Shown here in pieces: positions 23,066 through 35,787 of a stretch of DNA of 64,000 nucleotides (the first letter of the stretch is position 1; every line of letters starts with the position of its first letter). The notes beneath the pieces were generated by a model. It had not been told where the DNA came from. It did not search any database and saw only the letters and a list, made by a program, of their open reading frames with translations. A program made the translations under genes and the position numbers. The DNA comes from Annona cherimola (lineage: Eukaryota; Streptophyta; Magnoliopsida; Magnoliales; Annonaceae), in the NCBI GenBank assembly GCA_030490835.1, contig CM059975.1, positions 8,025,579 to 8,089,578 of the forward strand, read 5' to 3'.

Positions 23066-23550
23066 TTAAGCTCGAGTCATACAGAGACGGTTCAAATTTC
23101 ATGTGTCACACCTGACCATTGTCCTACTAAGTCCTTATGATCCTATAAATTGGTTAATTGAGCAAGCAGAGGAAATTTAAATGCCAAAAAAAAAAATATA
23201 TATAAAAAAAAAAAAAAAAAAAAAATTCTGCACTACTACCACTTGAAATATTAATTGTGTGTATTGAATAACTTATTAAATAGAGAAGATATCTGATAAT
23301 TAAGAGTTTATTGCGGGAGTTTTTAACTCTTAATGATTGAAAACAAATTAGGTAACGAGGGTGTGCAGTATTAGTCAAGTGAGAAGGGATTGTTGATTAA
23401 GATTTTCAATGAGTATCATGTTTCAAATTCTTTAAGACTCTCATTTATTCTGATGATAGGCCGAACATGCAATTTTTGCTCAAGATTTTGAAAATTTTCA
23501 ATCTGCTCTTCCATTCTTTTATATTTGCTTGAGGACAAGCAAAAGTTCAA
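21924..23550 (+). other. Athila 3' internal region, non-coding, with PPT-like repeats
   Basis: About 1.6 kb between gag-pol and LTR 2 with poly(A) tracts (about 22830, 23045, 23205), an (AT)n run at 22615-22634 and no long frame. Many Athila elements carry an env-like gene here; none is visible. The motif AAGTGTGGGRGT occurs at about 22218 and 23015 as well as at the LTR border. Confidence 0.8.
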
Positions 23551-23563
23551 GTGTGGGGGTATT
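23551..23563 (+). other. Polypurine tract next to LTR 2
   Basis: GTGTGGGGGTATT lies directly before TGATAATTAG. The equivalent before LTR 3 is at 32356-32368. This is the expected plus-strand primer position. Confidence 0.7.
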
Positions 23564-25219
23564 TGATAATTAGAATTTGGTAACATATTTTGTGGATATT
23601 TTATACCAAATTGGTGGGTAATTAATTAATATTAATATGAAATTTGGTTTAAAATGTGATTTTGCAACATTTGGGTATTAAATATTAATTTCAAGCAATT
23701 TAAACAAATTTTCACAATATTTTGGCTTGAAATTATATTTTATTTGTTGCCATGAAATTAAACGGGTTTGAAATTATTTTAATGATTTTTACCAATTAAT
23801 AATTTAAATATATTTTTTTTTGCAGGAAAACAAATTATACCGAATGGGCCCCACAAGATCAAATCATGCAAAAATCCAAGCCGCCCATTGAATGTGGACC
23901 CCAAGCAATAACAATCATTAAAGCAACGTTTGTTTTCATCCACCGAATGCATTCATGTAACCCGATTCAAAAGTCAACAGCATTGGACCCCACTTCCATA
24001 AATCCACCGAATGCATTCATATGACACGTGAATAATTATGAAGACCCCACCAAGATCAGCAGCATGTTGTCCGCCGAATGAATTCACTGAATTCACGTGA
24101 AATGCATTCATGTTATCCATAGAAATTGATGGAGATGGGGCCCACAGAAATTGAGGTGTGGGCTATAAAAGCAGCGTTCCGGAGCAGATTGGAGGGTGGG
24201 GGGGGGGGCAGCATCAGAATATTTTAAAAAAGGGAATTTTGACTAGAAGGGGAGAGAGCAGATTTACAGTTAGAAAATCCGAGAGCTCCACGGCGGATTT
24301 TTGAGAAGATATCATTCGGAGCAAGGATTTTAGAAGAAGAGGAGAGTAAGGTGGAGAGCACGTGCAAAAGACAGACCGGCGAATTGCGTGGAGCAACCAA
24401 CACACCATTGGAGCTTCAATACAATAAGCTTTTCTATCTTTTCTCTGTTTAATTTTTGATAACTTGTTTAAGATGGATTGTAATGTAAATTTTATTTTGA
24501 ACTTGAACATGCTTGGCTAAACCTTAAAATCTGGGGTTTAGGACGTAGCATGCGTATAATGCAATGTGGTGCGGATTTTTAATTTATTTATGATGGATAT
24601 TTTTTTGTTAATTTAATATCTTGTGATTTTTAAGCTTGCTTTGTATATGGGCCCGTACTTTTGCATGATTCCATATATTAGGTGATGGAACCGAGAGGTG
24701 GAAGCCTAATATACGATAGTCAAGATATTAAACCCGGAAATCTAAGACCATGAAAATAGGCATGATAACCTTGAGGAAATTCCATGAACAAACCACAAAT
24801 CTTAATGGATTCTAATTAACTTAATCCCATGAGAATAGGTGATTAAGAAAATTGGGATACGCTTTGTAGGTTTCGAGAGAAGGTGCAAGGATAAAATAGG
24901 GTTTGTTCTCCTTTAACAAATAATATCCAAATTAAATATTTATACCACTACCAATTGCAAAATACGTATGTAAAATCCTAGACCCTAGATACCCACACTC
25001 TCGTTTTCATCTTCTCATTAAAATTTGCAAATTTCTCTTCCCATTTCATTAATTTCTTTTCCTAAATTTTCTTCCACTTATCTATTTTATTTGCAATATT
25101 CTCTCCATAATCAACACAAAAATATTTAAAAGCAAAATTTACAGTCCTGAATTCCCTGTGGAACGATAATTTATATACTACAATCTACGACCCGTGCACT
25201 TGCGGTAAGATTGCGAACA
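23564..25219 (+). repeat. Athila LTR 2 (shared middle LTR)
   Basis: 1656 bp, TG...CA ends. Differs from LTR 3 only in a G-tract (11 versus 13), as far as I can read. It is followed directly by a second primer-binding site and has no target duplication of its own. Confidence 0.95.
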
Positions 25220-25226
25220 AGTATTT

Positions 25227-25243
25227 TGGCGCCGTTGCCGGGG
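25227..25243 (+). other. Primer-binding site, tRNA-Asp type, copy 2
   Basis: TGGCGCCGTTGCCGGGG, identical to the first copy and the same distance from the LTR. Confidence 0.9.
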
Positions 25244-25320
25244 AATTTCGGCGTGCTTTAAATTTTGTTTTTAGATACTTTCTTGATTTTTATTCATTTT
25301 AAATTAGCTAGTTAATTTTT

Positions 25321-28300
25321 ATGCACTCGCATACTCGCAGTTCTGCAAAACAACTAGCTGAAGAACTCCTTGTTGCTGATCCTGAAATTGAACGTTTTTA
25401 TAGGAGAAGGATTCGAGAATATCAACAACAACAAAATTCTCAAAATACTATGGTAGATCATAACAACCCAAATCCGCAACATCAAGAGCAAGAAGAGGGC
25501 CAAGCTGAGAACAATGCTCCTCCCAGAAAGATGACACTTAGTGATCGGAACCGCCCGAACCCTCGTGGATTTCGATCTTGCATTGTTGAACTAGATATTG
25601 ATGGAAGAAATTTTGAACTAAATCCTGGTCTCATCCGGATGGTTCAACAGGACCAATTTGCAGGACTCCCTTCTGAAAATCCAAATGTACACATCACAAA
25701 ATTCCTGCAATTATGCAACACAAGTAGAGTGCAAAACATTCCACGCGAGGTAATTCGCTTGCAGCTTTTTCCATTTTCTCTTCGAGACAGGGCAAGCGAA
25801 TGGTTTTATTCTATGCCACCTGACACATTCAATACATGGGATGAACTATCTACAACATTCCTGGAAAAGTTCTTTCCACCAAATAAAACCAGGAAAATCA
25901 AAGACGAGATTAATCAGTTTGTCCAAAAAGATGGCGAATCCTTATATGATGCGTGGGAAAGAATGAAAGACCTACAACGCAAGTGCCCTCATCATGGTAT
26001 CTCGCAAGGAGATATTATTGAAAACTTTTTCAATGGACTCGATCGACCCAGCCGAAGCGCCGTCAACTCAGCCGCTGGTGGCCGATTCATGCGACTCACT
26101 GACGAGGAGGCCCTCAAACTCCTCGATGACCTAGCTCTTTATGATTCTCAATATGGCGATGTCAGAGGAACCTCTCGGCGAGGAAATGTCTATGATATTG
26201 AATCTATGCATGCTATACATGATAAACTTGATAAAATTTTGCAGCAAAAGAGGCAGGAATCCAAAGATCTGCATGCATCTTCTTCTGGGCACAGCTCATG
26301 TGAAATTTGTGGAGCCTCACACTACACATCTGAGTGTAGTTTCGCCATTAAAGACACCACGGGGGAGCAAGCTAATGCAATCAACAACCAATATGACGCT
26401 CGCGCATATGGTAACCCCTATTCCAATACTTACAACCCCGGATGGAGGAATCATCCAAATTTTTCTTGGGCAAACCAGTCTAATACCCAAAATTTTGCTC
26501 AAAATAATAAGCCACCTGGTTTCCTTAGAAAGCCATTGAACTCTCCTTCATTTCAAACCCAACAAGCCTTACCAGCACCACCTCAAGCACAACCCGCCGA
26601 GTCCATGCTCGAAAATATCATTCTAATGCTCAAGAAAAATGATGAAAGAATGGACCAAATGCAAACCCACATCAAATTGCTTGAAAATCAAATTGCACAA
26701 AATGCCACAGCCTCATCTCAAAGAAACCAGGGCAAACTCCCTAGCCAACCCGAAGTAAATCCTAGGGAGCAGGTGCAGGCAGTTACCTTGCGAAGTGAAA
26801 AACAGCTTGATCCACCTGTTAGGGTCACAGAAAAGAGGGTTGAGCAGAAAGAGAAGCAGGGGGAGGAGCAACAACCAGAACCAGTGGTGGAAAAATCTTA
26901 TGTACCACCACCTCCTTACCAGCCTCCTCTCCCCTTTCCACAAAGGCAAAGACAGGCTAAGCTTCAAAAGCAGTTCGAGAAGTTTGTCTCAACTCTCAAA
27001 AATTTGTCTATAAATGTGCCCTTCATAGACATGCTTTCTCAGATGCCGGCTTATGCAAAATTTCTCAAGGATATGCTATCCAACAAAAGAAAACTCGAGG
27101 AGTACGGAACTATTTCTCTTACTGAAGGATGCAGTGCCATTTTACAGAACAAGTTACCTGAGAAGCTAAAAGACCCTGGAAGCTTTTCCATCCCATGTGC
27201 TCTTGGAAATGTGCAAATCAGCAAAGCACTATGTGATCTCGGAGCAAGTGTAAGTCTAATCCCACTTTCAATTTGTAAAAAACTGAACATGGGTGATCCA
27301 AAACCAACATCTATGTCTCTCCAACTGGCCGACCGATCAATTAAATTTCCAGTCGGCATCCTTGAAGATGTACCTTTGAAAGTTGGCAAACTCTTCATCC
27401 CAGTCGACTTTGTAGTCCTCGACATGGATGAGGATCGCCAAATTCCGATCATTCTTGGGCGACCTTTCTTAGCCACTGCTGGAGCAATCATCGACGTCAA
27501 GAATGGCCGATTTTCACTAACGGTTGGAGATGAACAGATCGAATTCAACCTTTCTGAGGCAACAAAGCAACTGTCAACCGATAACTCTTGCCTGCGGGTT
27601 GACGTCATCGACACCTTGCCAGTCGAAGAAAAAGATGACTTGATAGAGGTATGTATCGTTCAGGGTATAACTGTTGAAAATAATAACCCTGAATTGTCTG
27701 CTTGTGCAGCTCTCTTGGATGGAGTCCCTTTCCTTTCACCAGCTGATGAAAAATTGGATGCAGATTTAAATTTTTCTCCATCTACAAAAAAAGAAGAAGC
27801 ACCAAAGGTAGAACTTAAACCTCTTCCTAAAAATCTCAGGTATGCATTTCTTGGCCCAAGCGATACTTATCCAGTCATAATAAATGCAAATCTTTCTGAA
27901 TTCCAAGCTGATGAATTGTTAAGTGTGCTAAGAAGACACAGGAAAGCGATTGGTTACTGCATCAATGACCTACCCGGTATCAGTCCTTCTCTATGCATGC
28001 ACAGAATTTTAATGGAAGAAAATTGTAAAACAAGCATTGAACCTCAAAGGCGTCTGAATCCAAACATGAAAGAAGTGGTGAAAAAGGAAATTTTAAAACT
28101 TCTCGATGCCGGAATCATCTACCCCATTTCTGATAGCAGTTGGGTAAGCCCTGTACATGTTGTACCAAAGAAAGGCGGTATGACTGTTGTAAAAAATGAT
28201 AAAAATGAACTTATACCCACAAGGACAGTCACAGGTTGGCGAATGTGTATTGATTATCGCAAATTAAACATTGCCACTCGAAAAGATCATTTTCCTTTGC

Positions 28301-30729
28301 CTTTTATTGATCAAATGCTTGAAAGACTTGTCAATCACTCTTATTTTTGCTATTTAGATATGGGTACTCTGGCTACTTTCAAATTCCTATTCACCCACAG
28401 GATCAAGAGAAAAACCACTTTCACTTGTCCATACGGCACATTTGCATACAGACGCATGCCTTTCGGTCTTTGTAATGCACCTGCCACTTTCCAACGCTGT
28501 ATGATGGATATATTTTCTGATTACATTGAACACATAATGGAAGTGTTTATGGATGATTTTTCTGTTTATGGCACAACATTTGAATCATGCTTGTCTAACC
28601 TATCTAAGGTTTTACAGAGATGCGAAGAAATCAATCTGGTGTTGAATTGGGAAAAATGTCATTTCATGGTACAAGAAGGGATTGTTTTAGGACATTTAGT
28701 CTCAAGCAGAGGTATTGAGGTTGATCGAGCAAAAATTGAGGTCATTGAAAAATTACCACCACCCAATTCGGTCAAGGGAATTCGGAGTTTCCTGGGACAT
28801 GCTGGCTTCTATCGGCGTTTTATTAAAGATTTTTCTAAAATTGCTAAGCCACTGACTAACCTGCTAAATCAAGATGTAAAATTTAATTTTTCTAATGACT
28901 GTTTTAAATTCATTTTGCAGGTTGAAAAAAGGCCTTGACCTCCGCACCAATCATACAACCACCTGAATGGAGCTTACCATTTGAAATCATGTGCGATGCA
29001 AGTGACCATGCGGTTGGAGCTGTTTTTGGGTCAACGGAAGGACAACAAGCCAGTAGTGATTTATTATGCGAGCAAAACTCTAGATGATGCTCAAGTTAAT
29101 TATGCAACCACTGAAAAAGAATTGCTGGCTGTTGTTTTTGCTATTGATAAATTTCGTTCTTATCTTGTAGGATCAAAGGTGATTGTTTACACAGACCATG
29201 CAGCCATTCGCTATTTAATTGCTAAGAAGGATGCTAAACCAAGGTTGATTCGCTGGATTTTGCTGTTACAAGAATTTGATCTTGAAATACGAGACAAAAG
29301 AGGCACAGAGAATGTGGTAGCGGATCATTTGTCGAGACTACCACCAACTGAGAAAACAAATCTAAATAAAAACGATCAAATTAATGAAGAATTTCCAGAT
29401 GAATCCTTGCTTTCAATGAAAGAAATATCAATGCCATGGTAATGGAGACATTGTTAATTATTTGGTTTGCAAAGAAATTCCATCCAATTTCAGCTATCAA
29501 CAGAAGAAGAAATTCATGGCGGATGTGAAATATTACATATGGGAGGACCCATACCTATACAAGAGATGCGGCGACGGTTTTGATTCGCCGATGTGTACCA
29601 AACGAAGAAATCCAAAGCATTCTTCATCATTGTCATTCTTCACCATATGGAGGACACATGGGTCCCACCAAAACAGCAGCAAAAATTTTACAATCAGGTT
29701 TTTTCTGGCCCACTTTGTTCAAAGATGCTCGAATTTTTATACTAACCTGTGACAGATGCCAAAGAACAGGAAATATTTCAAGGCGAAACGAGATGCCACT
29801 CACAAGCATTCTTGAGGTTGAACCATTTGATGTCTGGGGCATGGATTTCATGGGACCTTTCCCATCATCGTTCAACAATCAGTACATCTCTGGCAGTTGA
29901 TTACGTAACTAAATGGGTGGAGGCGATTGCTTCTCCAACAAATGATTCGCAGGTGGTCACCAAATTCTTAAAACGTAACATTTTTACCAGATTTGGTGTA
30001 CCACGAGCAATCATAAGTGATGGAGGAAGCCACTTCTGCAACAAGCAAATGGAGCAACTGCTCAAGAAATATGGGGTCACACACAAAATTACCACCCCAT
30101 ACCACCCACAAACAAGTGGTCAAGCTGAAATCTCAAATCGCGAGATTAAACAGATACTTGAGAAGACGGTATCCCAATCACGGCGAGATTGGTCAAGGCA
30201 ACTCGATGATGCTCTTTGGGCATACCGTACTGCATTCAAGACTCCCATCGGAACAACACCTTTCCGCCTAGTCTACGGAAAATCATGCCACTTGCCTGTA
30301 GAGCTAGAGCACAAAGCATACTGGGCAATCAAATTTTTAAATTTTGATATGAAATCTGCAGGAGAAAGGCGCCTACTACAACTCGATGAACTTGAAGAGA
30401 TTCGACTAGACGCCTATGAAAATTCAAAGATGTACAAGGAGAAAACAAAATTTTGGCATGACAAACACATTCGTCAGAAGGTAATTAAAGCCAATGACTT
30501 GGTTTTGCTTTTTAATTCTCGTTTCAAATTGTTTCCAGGAAAATTGAAGTCGAGGTGGTCGGGACCATTCAAAGTACTACAAGTATTTCCTCACGGAGCT
30601 GTCGAAGTCTGGAGTGAAAAGACAGGAGCATTCAAAGTCAATGGACAACGCCTCAAACCCTACTTCTCAGGAGATCACATTCCAATAGGAGTCATCCACT
30701 CCTTTTGCGAAACCATGCCACAAAAGTAA
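25321..30729 (+). pseudogene. Athila gag-pol, second copy, frame-broken
   Basis: Near-identical to 16521-21923 at an offset of 8800 bases. Gag and protease are intact, with two substitutions seen (about 27051 and 28274). Eight indels then fall between 28360 and 29890: +2 at about 28360, and +1 near 28411, 28903, 28928, 29025, 29442 and 29580, then -2 near 29887. The first two together keep the frame but replace the conserved RT stretch that follows CYLD. The first continuous frame ends at 28938, and RNase H and integrase survive as separate frames (28981-29442, 29749-30729). Either this copy is dead or the indels are base-calling errors: six of the eight are single-base gains, most of them in or beside short homopolymers. 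Confidence 0.9.
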
Positions 30730-32355
30730 AAATTTGCAGTCAGGCTGAAGACTATAAACCAAGCGCTTCTTGGGAGGCAACCCGAATTTTTCTTCAGGGA
30801 AGTTTTAGTCTTATTTTCTTTTTTATTTCTTTTTATAAGTTTGATACTTTTTAATTTTAAGAGTTATTGGTTATTTTCAGGTTCAAAACAAAAAAACAAA
30901 AAAACAAAAAAAAACAAAGCACCATTGGTTGCAAATTCGGTTCAACTCGCCAAAAACAGGGAAGTTAACATTTTACAATTCTCTTTTATGGCATGATTTA
31001 CATTGAGGACAATGTCAACTTCAAGTGTGGGAGTGAATGCGTTGCATTAATTCTCTCTAAATATTTCTTTCACTACCCTAATATTTATATGTTTGCTTAA
31101 AAAAAATGGAAAATTCTTGCATAAAAGATTATATTAGACCCCACGTTGAACTCTTGAATGCCTTGAAAGCAAACCATATGTGAAATTTCAACATCTTTGA
31201 GTGAGGAAAAGTTGAAGCTTAATGAGATGTTAAAAATTATTTTTGAACATGTACTTGTTGAAAATACTTAGATTTTTTGTCCGTAATCACTTGATGAAAC
31301 TGATATACCTAGGAGCTAATATTGTTTTCTTTTAAAATCAGAATAATCCTCTCTAATTTATAAATTTTTTTTAATACACACAATTATCATTTAAGAAGGT
31401 AGTTTTTCCCATATAAATGAATATATATATATATATATATATTACTCTGGTTGAAGAAATTTTCAAAGCCAAAACTCCATTGAACCAATTTAAGGACATG
31501 ATTAAGGCAATTTTCTTTCATGATGAGCTTATCTTTAAAAATATAATGGTTGTTTACCCCTTTTGAGCCTGACTTAAAATTTTTCCTAAACCACAATTCT
31601 CACATCGCTGAACCAACTTTGGAATTGTATTCTGAGCAAAAAAAAAAAAAAAAAAAAAAGAGGAAAACAGGAAATAATATCGCTTGGCGATGCAAATAAT
31701 GACTTCCCAGATACCCTGAAATATGGTGAGAGAAATTATTGCCGGACTTGGTTAAAAATAAAAAATAAAAAAAAATAAACCAAGGATAAGAACAGGCTTA
31801 AAAAAAGAATAAAAGCACCAAGTGTGGGGGTAGCATTATTTCCTTTTTTTAAAAAAAAAAAAAAAAAAAATTAAGCTCGAGTCATACAGAGACGGTTCAA
31901 ATTTCATGTGTCACACCTGACCATTGTCCTACTAAGTCCTTATGATCCTATAAATTGGTTAATTGAGCAAGCAGAGGAAATTTAAATGCCAAAAAAAAAT
32001 ATATATATAAAAAAAAAAAAAAAAAAAAAATTCTGCACTACTACCACTTGAAATATTAATTGTGTGTATTGAATAACTTATTAAATAGAGAAGATATCTG
32101 ATAATTAAGAGTTTATTGCGGGAGTTTTTAACTCTTAATGATTGAAAACAAATTAGGTAACGAGGGTGTGCAGTATTAGTCAAGTGAGAAGGGATTGTTG
32201 ATTAAGATTTTCAATGAGTATCATGTTTCAAATTCTTTAAGACTCTCATTTATTCTGATGATAGGCCGAACATGCAATTTTTGCTCAAGATTTTGAAAAT
32301 TTTCAATCTGCTCTTCCATTCTTTTATATTTGCTTGAGGACAAGCAAAAGTTCAA
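30730..32355 (+). other. Athila 3' internal region, second copy
   Basis: Repeats 21924-23550 with differences confined mostly to poly(A) lengths and the (AT)n run at about 31421-31441. No coding frame. Confidence 0.8.
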
Positions 32356-32368
32356 GTGTGGGGGTATT

Positions 32369-34026
32369 TGATAATTAGAATTTGGTAACATATTTTGTGG
32401 ATATTTTATACCAAATTGGTGGGTAATTAATTAATATTAATATGAAATTTGGTTTAAAATGTGATTTTGCAACATTTGGGTATTAAATATTAATTTCAAG
32501 CAATTTAAACAAATTTTCACAATATTTTGGCTTGAAATTATATTTTATTTGTTGCCATGAAATTAAACGGGTTTGAAATTATTTTAATGATTTTTACCAA
32601 TTAATAATTTAAATATATTTTTTTTTGCAGGAAAACAAATTATACCGAATGGGCCCCACAAGATCAAATCATGCAAAAATCCAAGCCGCCCATTGAATGT
32701 GGACCCCAAGCAATAACAATCATTAAAGCAACGTTTGTTTTCATCCACCGAATGCATTCATGTAACCCGATTCAAAAGTCAACAGCATTGGACCCCACTT
32801 CCATAAATCCACCGAATGCATTCATATGACACGTGAATAATTATGAAGACCCCACCAAGATCAGCAGCATGTTGTCCGCCGAATGAATTCACTGAATTCA
32901 CGTGAAATGCATTCATGTTATCCATAGAAATTGATGGAGATGGGGCCCACAGAAATTGAGGTGTGGGCTATAAAAGCAGCGTTCCGGAGCAGATTGGAGG
33001 GTGGGGGGGGGGGGGCAGCATCAGAATATTTTAAAAAAGGGAATTTTGACTAGAAGGGGAGAGAGCAGATTTACAGTTAGAAAATCCGAGAGCTCCACGG
33101 CGGATTTTTGAGAAGATATCATTCGGAGCAAGGATTTTAGAAGAAGAGGAGAGTAAGGTGGAGAGCACGTGCAAAAGACAGACCGGCGAATTGCGTGGAG
33201 CAACCAACACACCATTGGAGCTTCAATACAATAAGCTTTTCTATCTTTTCTCTGTTTAATTTTTGATAACTTGTTTAAGATGGATTGTAATGTAAATTTT
33301 ATTTTGAACTTGAACATGCTTGGCTAAACCTTAAAATCTGGGGTTTAGGACGTAGCATGCGTATAATGCAATGTGGTGCGGATTTTTAATTTATTTATGA
33401 TGGATATTTTTTTGTTAATTTAATATCTTGTGATTTTTAAGCTTGCTTTGTATATGGGCCCGTACTTTTGCATGATTCCATATATTAGGTGATGGAACCG
33501 AGAGGTGGAAGCCTAATATACGATAGTCAAGATATTAAACCCGGAAATCTAAGACCATGAAAATAGGCATGATAACCTTGAGGAAATTCCATGAACAAAC
33601 CACAAATCTTAATGGATTCTAATTAACTTAATCCCATGAGAATAGGTGATTAAGAAAATTGGGATACGCTTTGTAGGTTTCGAGAGAAGGTGCAAGGATA
33701 AAATAGGGTTTGTTCTCCTTTAACAAATAATATCCAAATTAAATATTTATACCACTACCAATTGCAAAATACGTATGTAAAATCCTAGACCCTAGATACC
33801 CACACTCTCGTTTTCATCTTCTCATTAAAATTTGCAAATTTCTCTTCCCATTTCATTAATTTCTTTTCCTAAATTTTCTTCCACTTATCTATTTTATTTG
33901 CAATATTCTCTCCATAATCAACACAAAAATATTTAAAAGCAAAATTTACAGTCCTGAATTCCCTGTGGAACGATAATTTATATACTACAATCTACGACCC
34001 GTGCACTTGCGGTAAGATTGCGAACA
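32369..34026 (+). repeat. Athila LTR 3 (3' LTR)
   Basis: 1658 bp ending TTGCGAACA and followed by the right CTATT duplication. TATA box at 32969-32976. Confidence 0.95.
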
Positions 34027-34031
34027 CTATT
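34027..34031 (+). repeat. 5-bp target site duplication, right
   Basis: CTATT followed by AAATTAATTTATAATTTTAAC, which continues the paralogous empty site at 46441. Confidence 0.9.
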
Positions 34032-35760
34032 AAATTAATTTATAATTTTAACTTTAGGGTCCTTTTGTTAACGAGTAAAAAATAAGAAAAAATTCGGAAA
34101 CTTTTTTTTAAAAAATGAAAGGGTGTTGTAATATGAAAGGAATAATTTATTTTTTTTATGAACAAAAGCTACAGACAATCAGAAGAGTCTATTTAAAGTT
34201 GATTTACAATGATTCTCGGTGAATAACCCACCAGGACGTTGTAGTATCAGACAATGGAAGAAGCGAAAACTGCCAAATGGTGTGCAGTCCAGTTTCCTGT
34301 TCGCAGCACGTGAAGACATCTTATATTATATATAGATAGAAAGGGTGAGGAGTGTGACCAGATCATGAATTAGAGCGCCCACAGGGACAAAACTAGGAGT
34401 TCACTGTTGAGAAAAGCTGGTCAAAATGAGGGAGTGCTCTCCAATTTCAAGTGTTTTAATTTCATTTCTGTCCCCAACGAGGCCATGGCCTCCGTGGAGA
34501 GGGCGTTCCTAATGCCATCCAGTTTCCGATACTTTGCTACTAACAACGATTGACGTGGATACTTATTTTTTTTATGAATAAATACAAAATATGTAAGTTA
34601 GTTTTACAGAAAATGTAAAATAATGATTAAAAATAAAGATAATAATTAATAAAAATATGATTATTAAGTGGTTACAATGTCAAATAACAGAAAAATTGGT
34701 GAAAAGTTGGTAGAAGTTTTTTCTTTTTACCCACGGGCACTTAGATTAATATATAGCAACTTGGATTCTTCATTTCTTTACGGGGACCACTATAATGCAA
34801 ACGCTTGCATTTAATTTCAATGCAAACATGGGAATTACCCTTTATTATTTTAATTTTCTTATTTTTTATTCTAATATATAGGCTCGAACACCTATTTCTT
34901 ATATATAAAATTCTATAACATTGGAGAATGTTTTATATTTAGTTATGAATAAAAAAAATTCCAAATTTATTAAATTTTATACATAAGAAAAAGGTGTTTA
35001 AGCCCACATATTAGTCCCGAAAGGCAAGAAAAATAATAAAAAATGGGTAATGCAAATATTTGCATTGAAATTAAATACAAACGTTTTCATTGGGCCAGCC
35101 CCCTTTATTTTATATATCAAACTTTACGAATATTTATTTTTTAGAATCATTAGTATATGTTATATTTGTAGAGATAATTTTAAAATCTTCAGTAATTATA
35201 TGTTATTCTAACATTTTTTCAATTGTTAAAAAATAACAATTACTGCGTGACATTTTGGGTGCGGATTAAACTTCATGACATTTACATCCAACATGGAAGT
35301 CCTCACGATTGTGCTATTTTTATATATGAGTAAGAATCGACTCCGGTCATTGTATTCCACAAACCTGTTTTTTTATCATGATTATCAGCTTTTAAATCAG
35401 TATTAATTAACATTTTTACCCTCAAGATACAACATTAGAACTACGTGCTTGCATTATCCTCTTAGGACGTGGCACCAGGAAATCAATAAAAAACTTGGCA
35501 GAAATTACCCACTTAGCAGACAATCTATGGTGTCCGCACCGCCTGCAATATTTTAGGATTTTCAGATCCTTCCACTAATTTCATTCAAATATTATTGCTT
35601 TCAGAAAATACCCATATTCATGCAAGATAAGAAAACCAATCGATATTTTACGGGTAGCTCTTTGTGAGTCCATCACTAGCTACGTGCCCACATTTATATT
35701 AAATTCGTAGCAACCGCCTAAGTGTATGTTGCTTTATTTGGACAAACAACGAAATACATG
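34032..35760. repeat. Segmental duplication block Z, right part
   Basis: Matches 46441-46756 and 47415-48740, reaching to the 3' side of GLP2. Near 34430-34555 both copies keep a short frame with NEAMASVE(R/M)AFLMPSSF followed by a stop, preceded by TTTCATTTCTG, which could be a splice acceptor or a gene remnant; I cannot identify it. AT-rich elsewhere, with no other gene. Confidence 0.8.
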
Positions 35761-35787
35761 AATAGCTAGCTGTTTGCGAGTCCATCA

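Larger units (their letters stand above)
14769..34026 (+). mobile_element. Athila-type Ty3/gypsy complex: LTR-internal-LTR-internal-LTR
   Basis: Three LTRs of 1651, 1656 and 1658 bp flank two internal regions of about 7.14 and 7.15 kb, all in the same orientation. The complex has one CTATT duplication at its outer edges and none at the middle LTR, and the empty site survives at 46436-46441. The primer-binding site pairs with tRNA-Asp. The polyprotein order is gag-protease-RT-RNaseH-integrase, with the tail [13 protein letters not shown] typical of Athila. By eye the LTRs differ by two substitutions plus homopolymer length. The arrangement suggests unequal recombination between LTRs of a single recent insertion. 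Confidence 0.95.

Noticed and set aside
21924..23563. Search for an Athila env-like gene downstream of gag-pol
   Set aside because: No frame longer than about 75 codons and no membrane or coiled-coil pattern; poly(A) tracts dominate.
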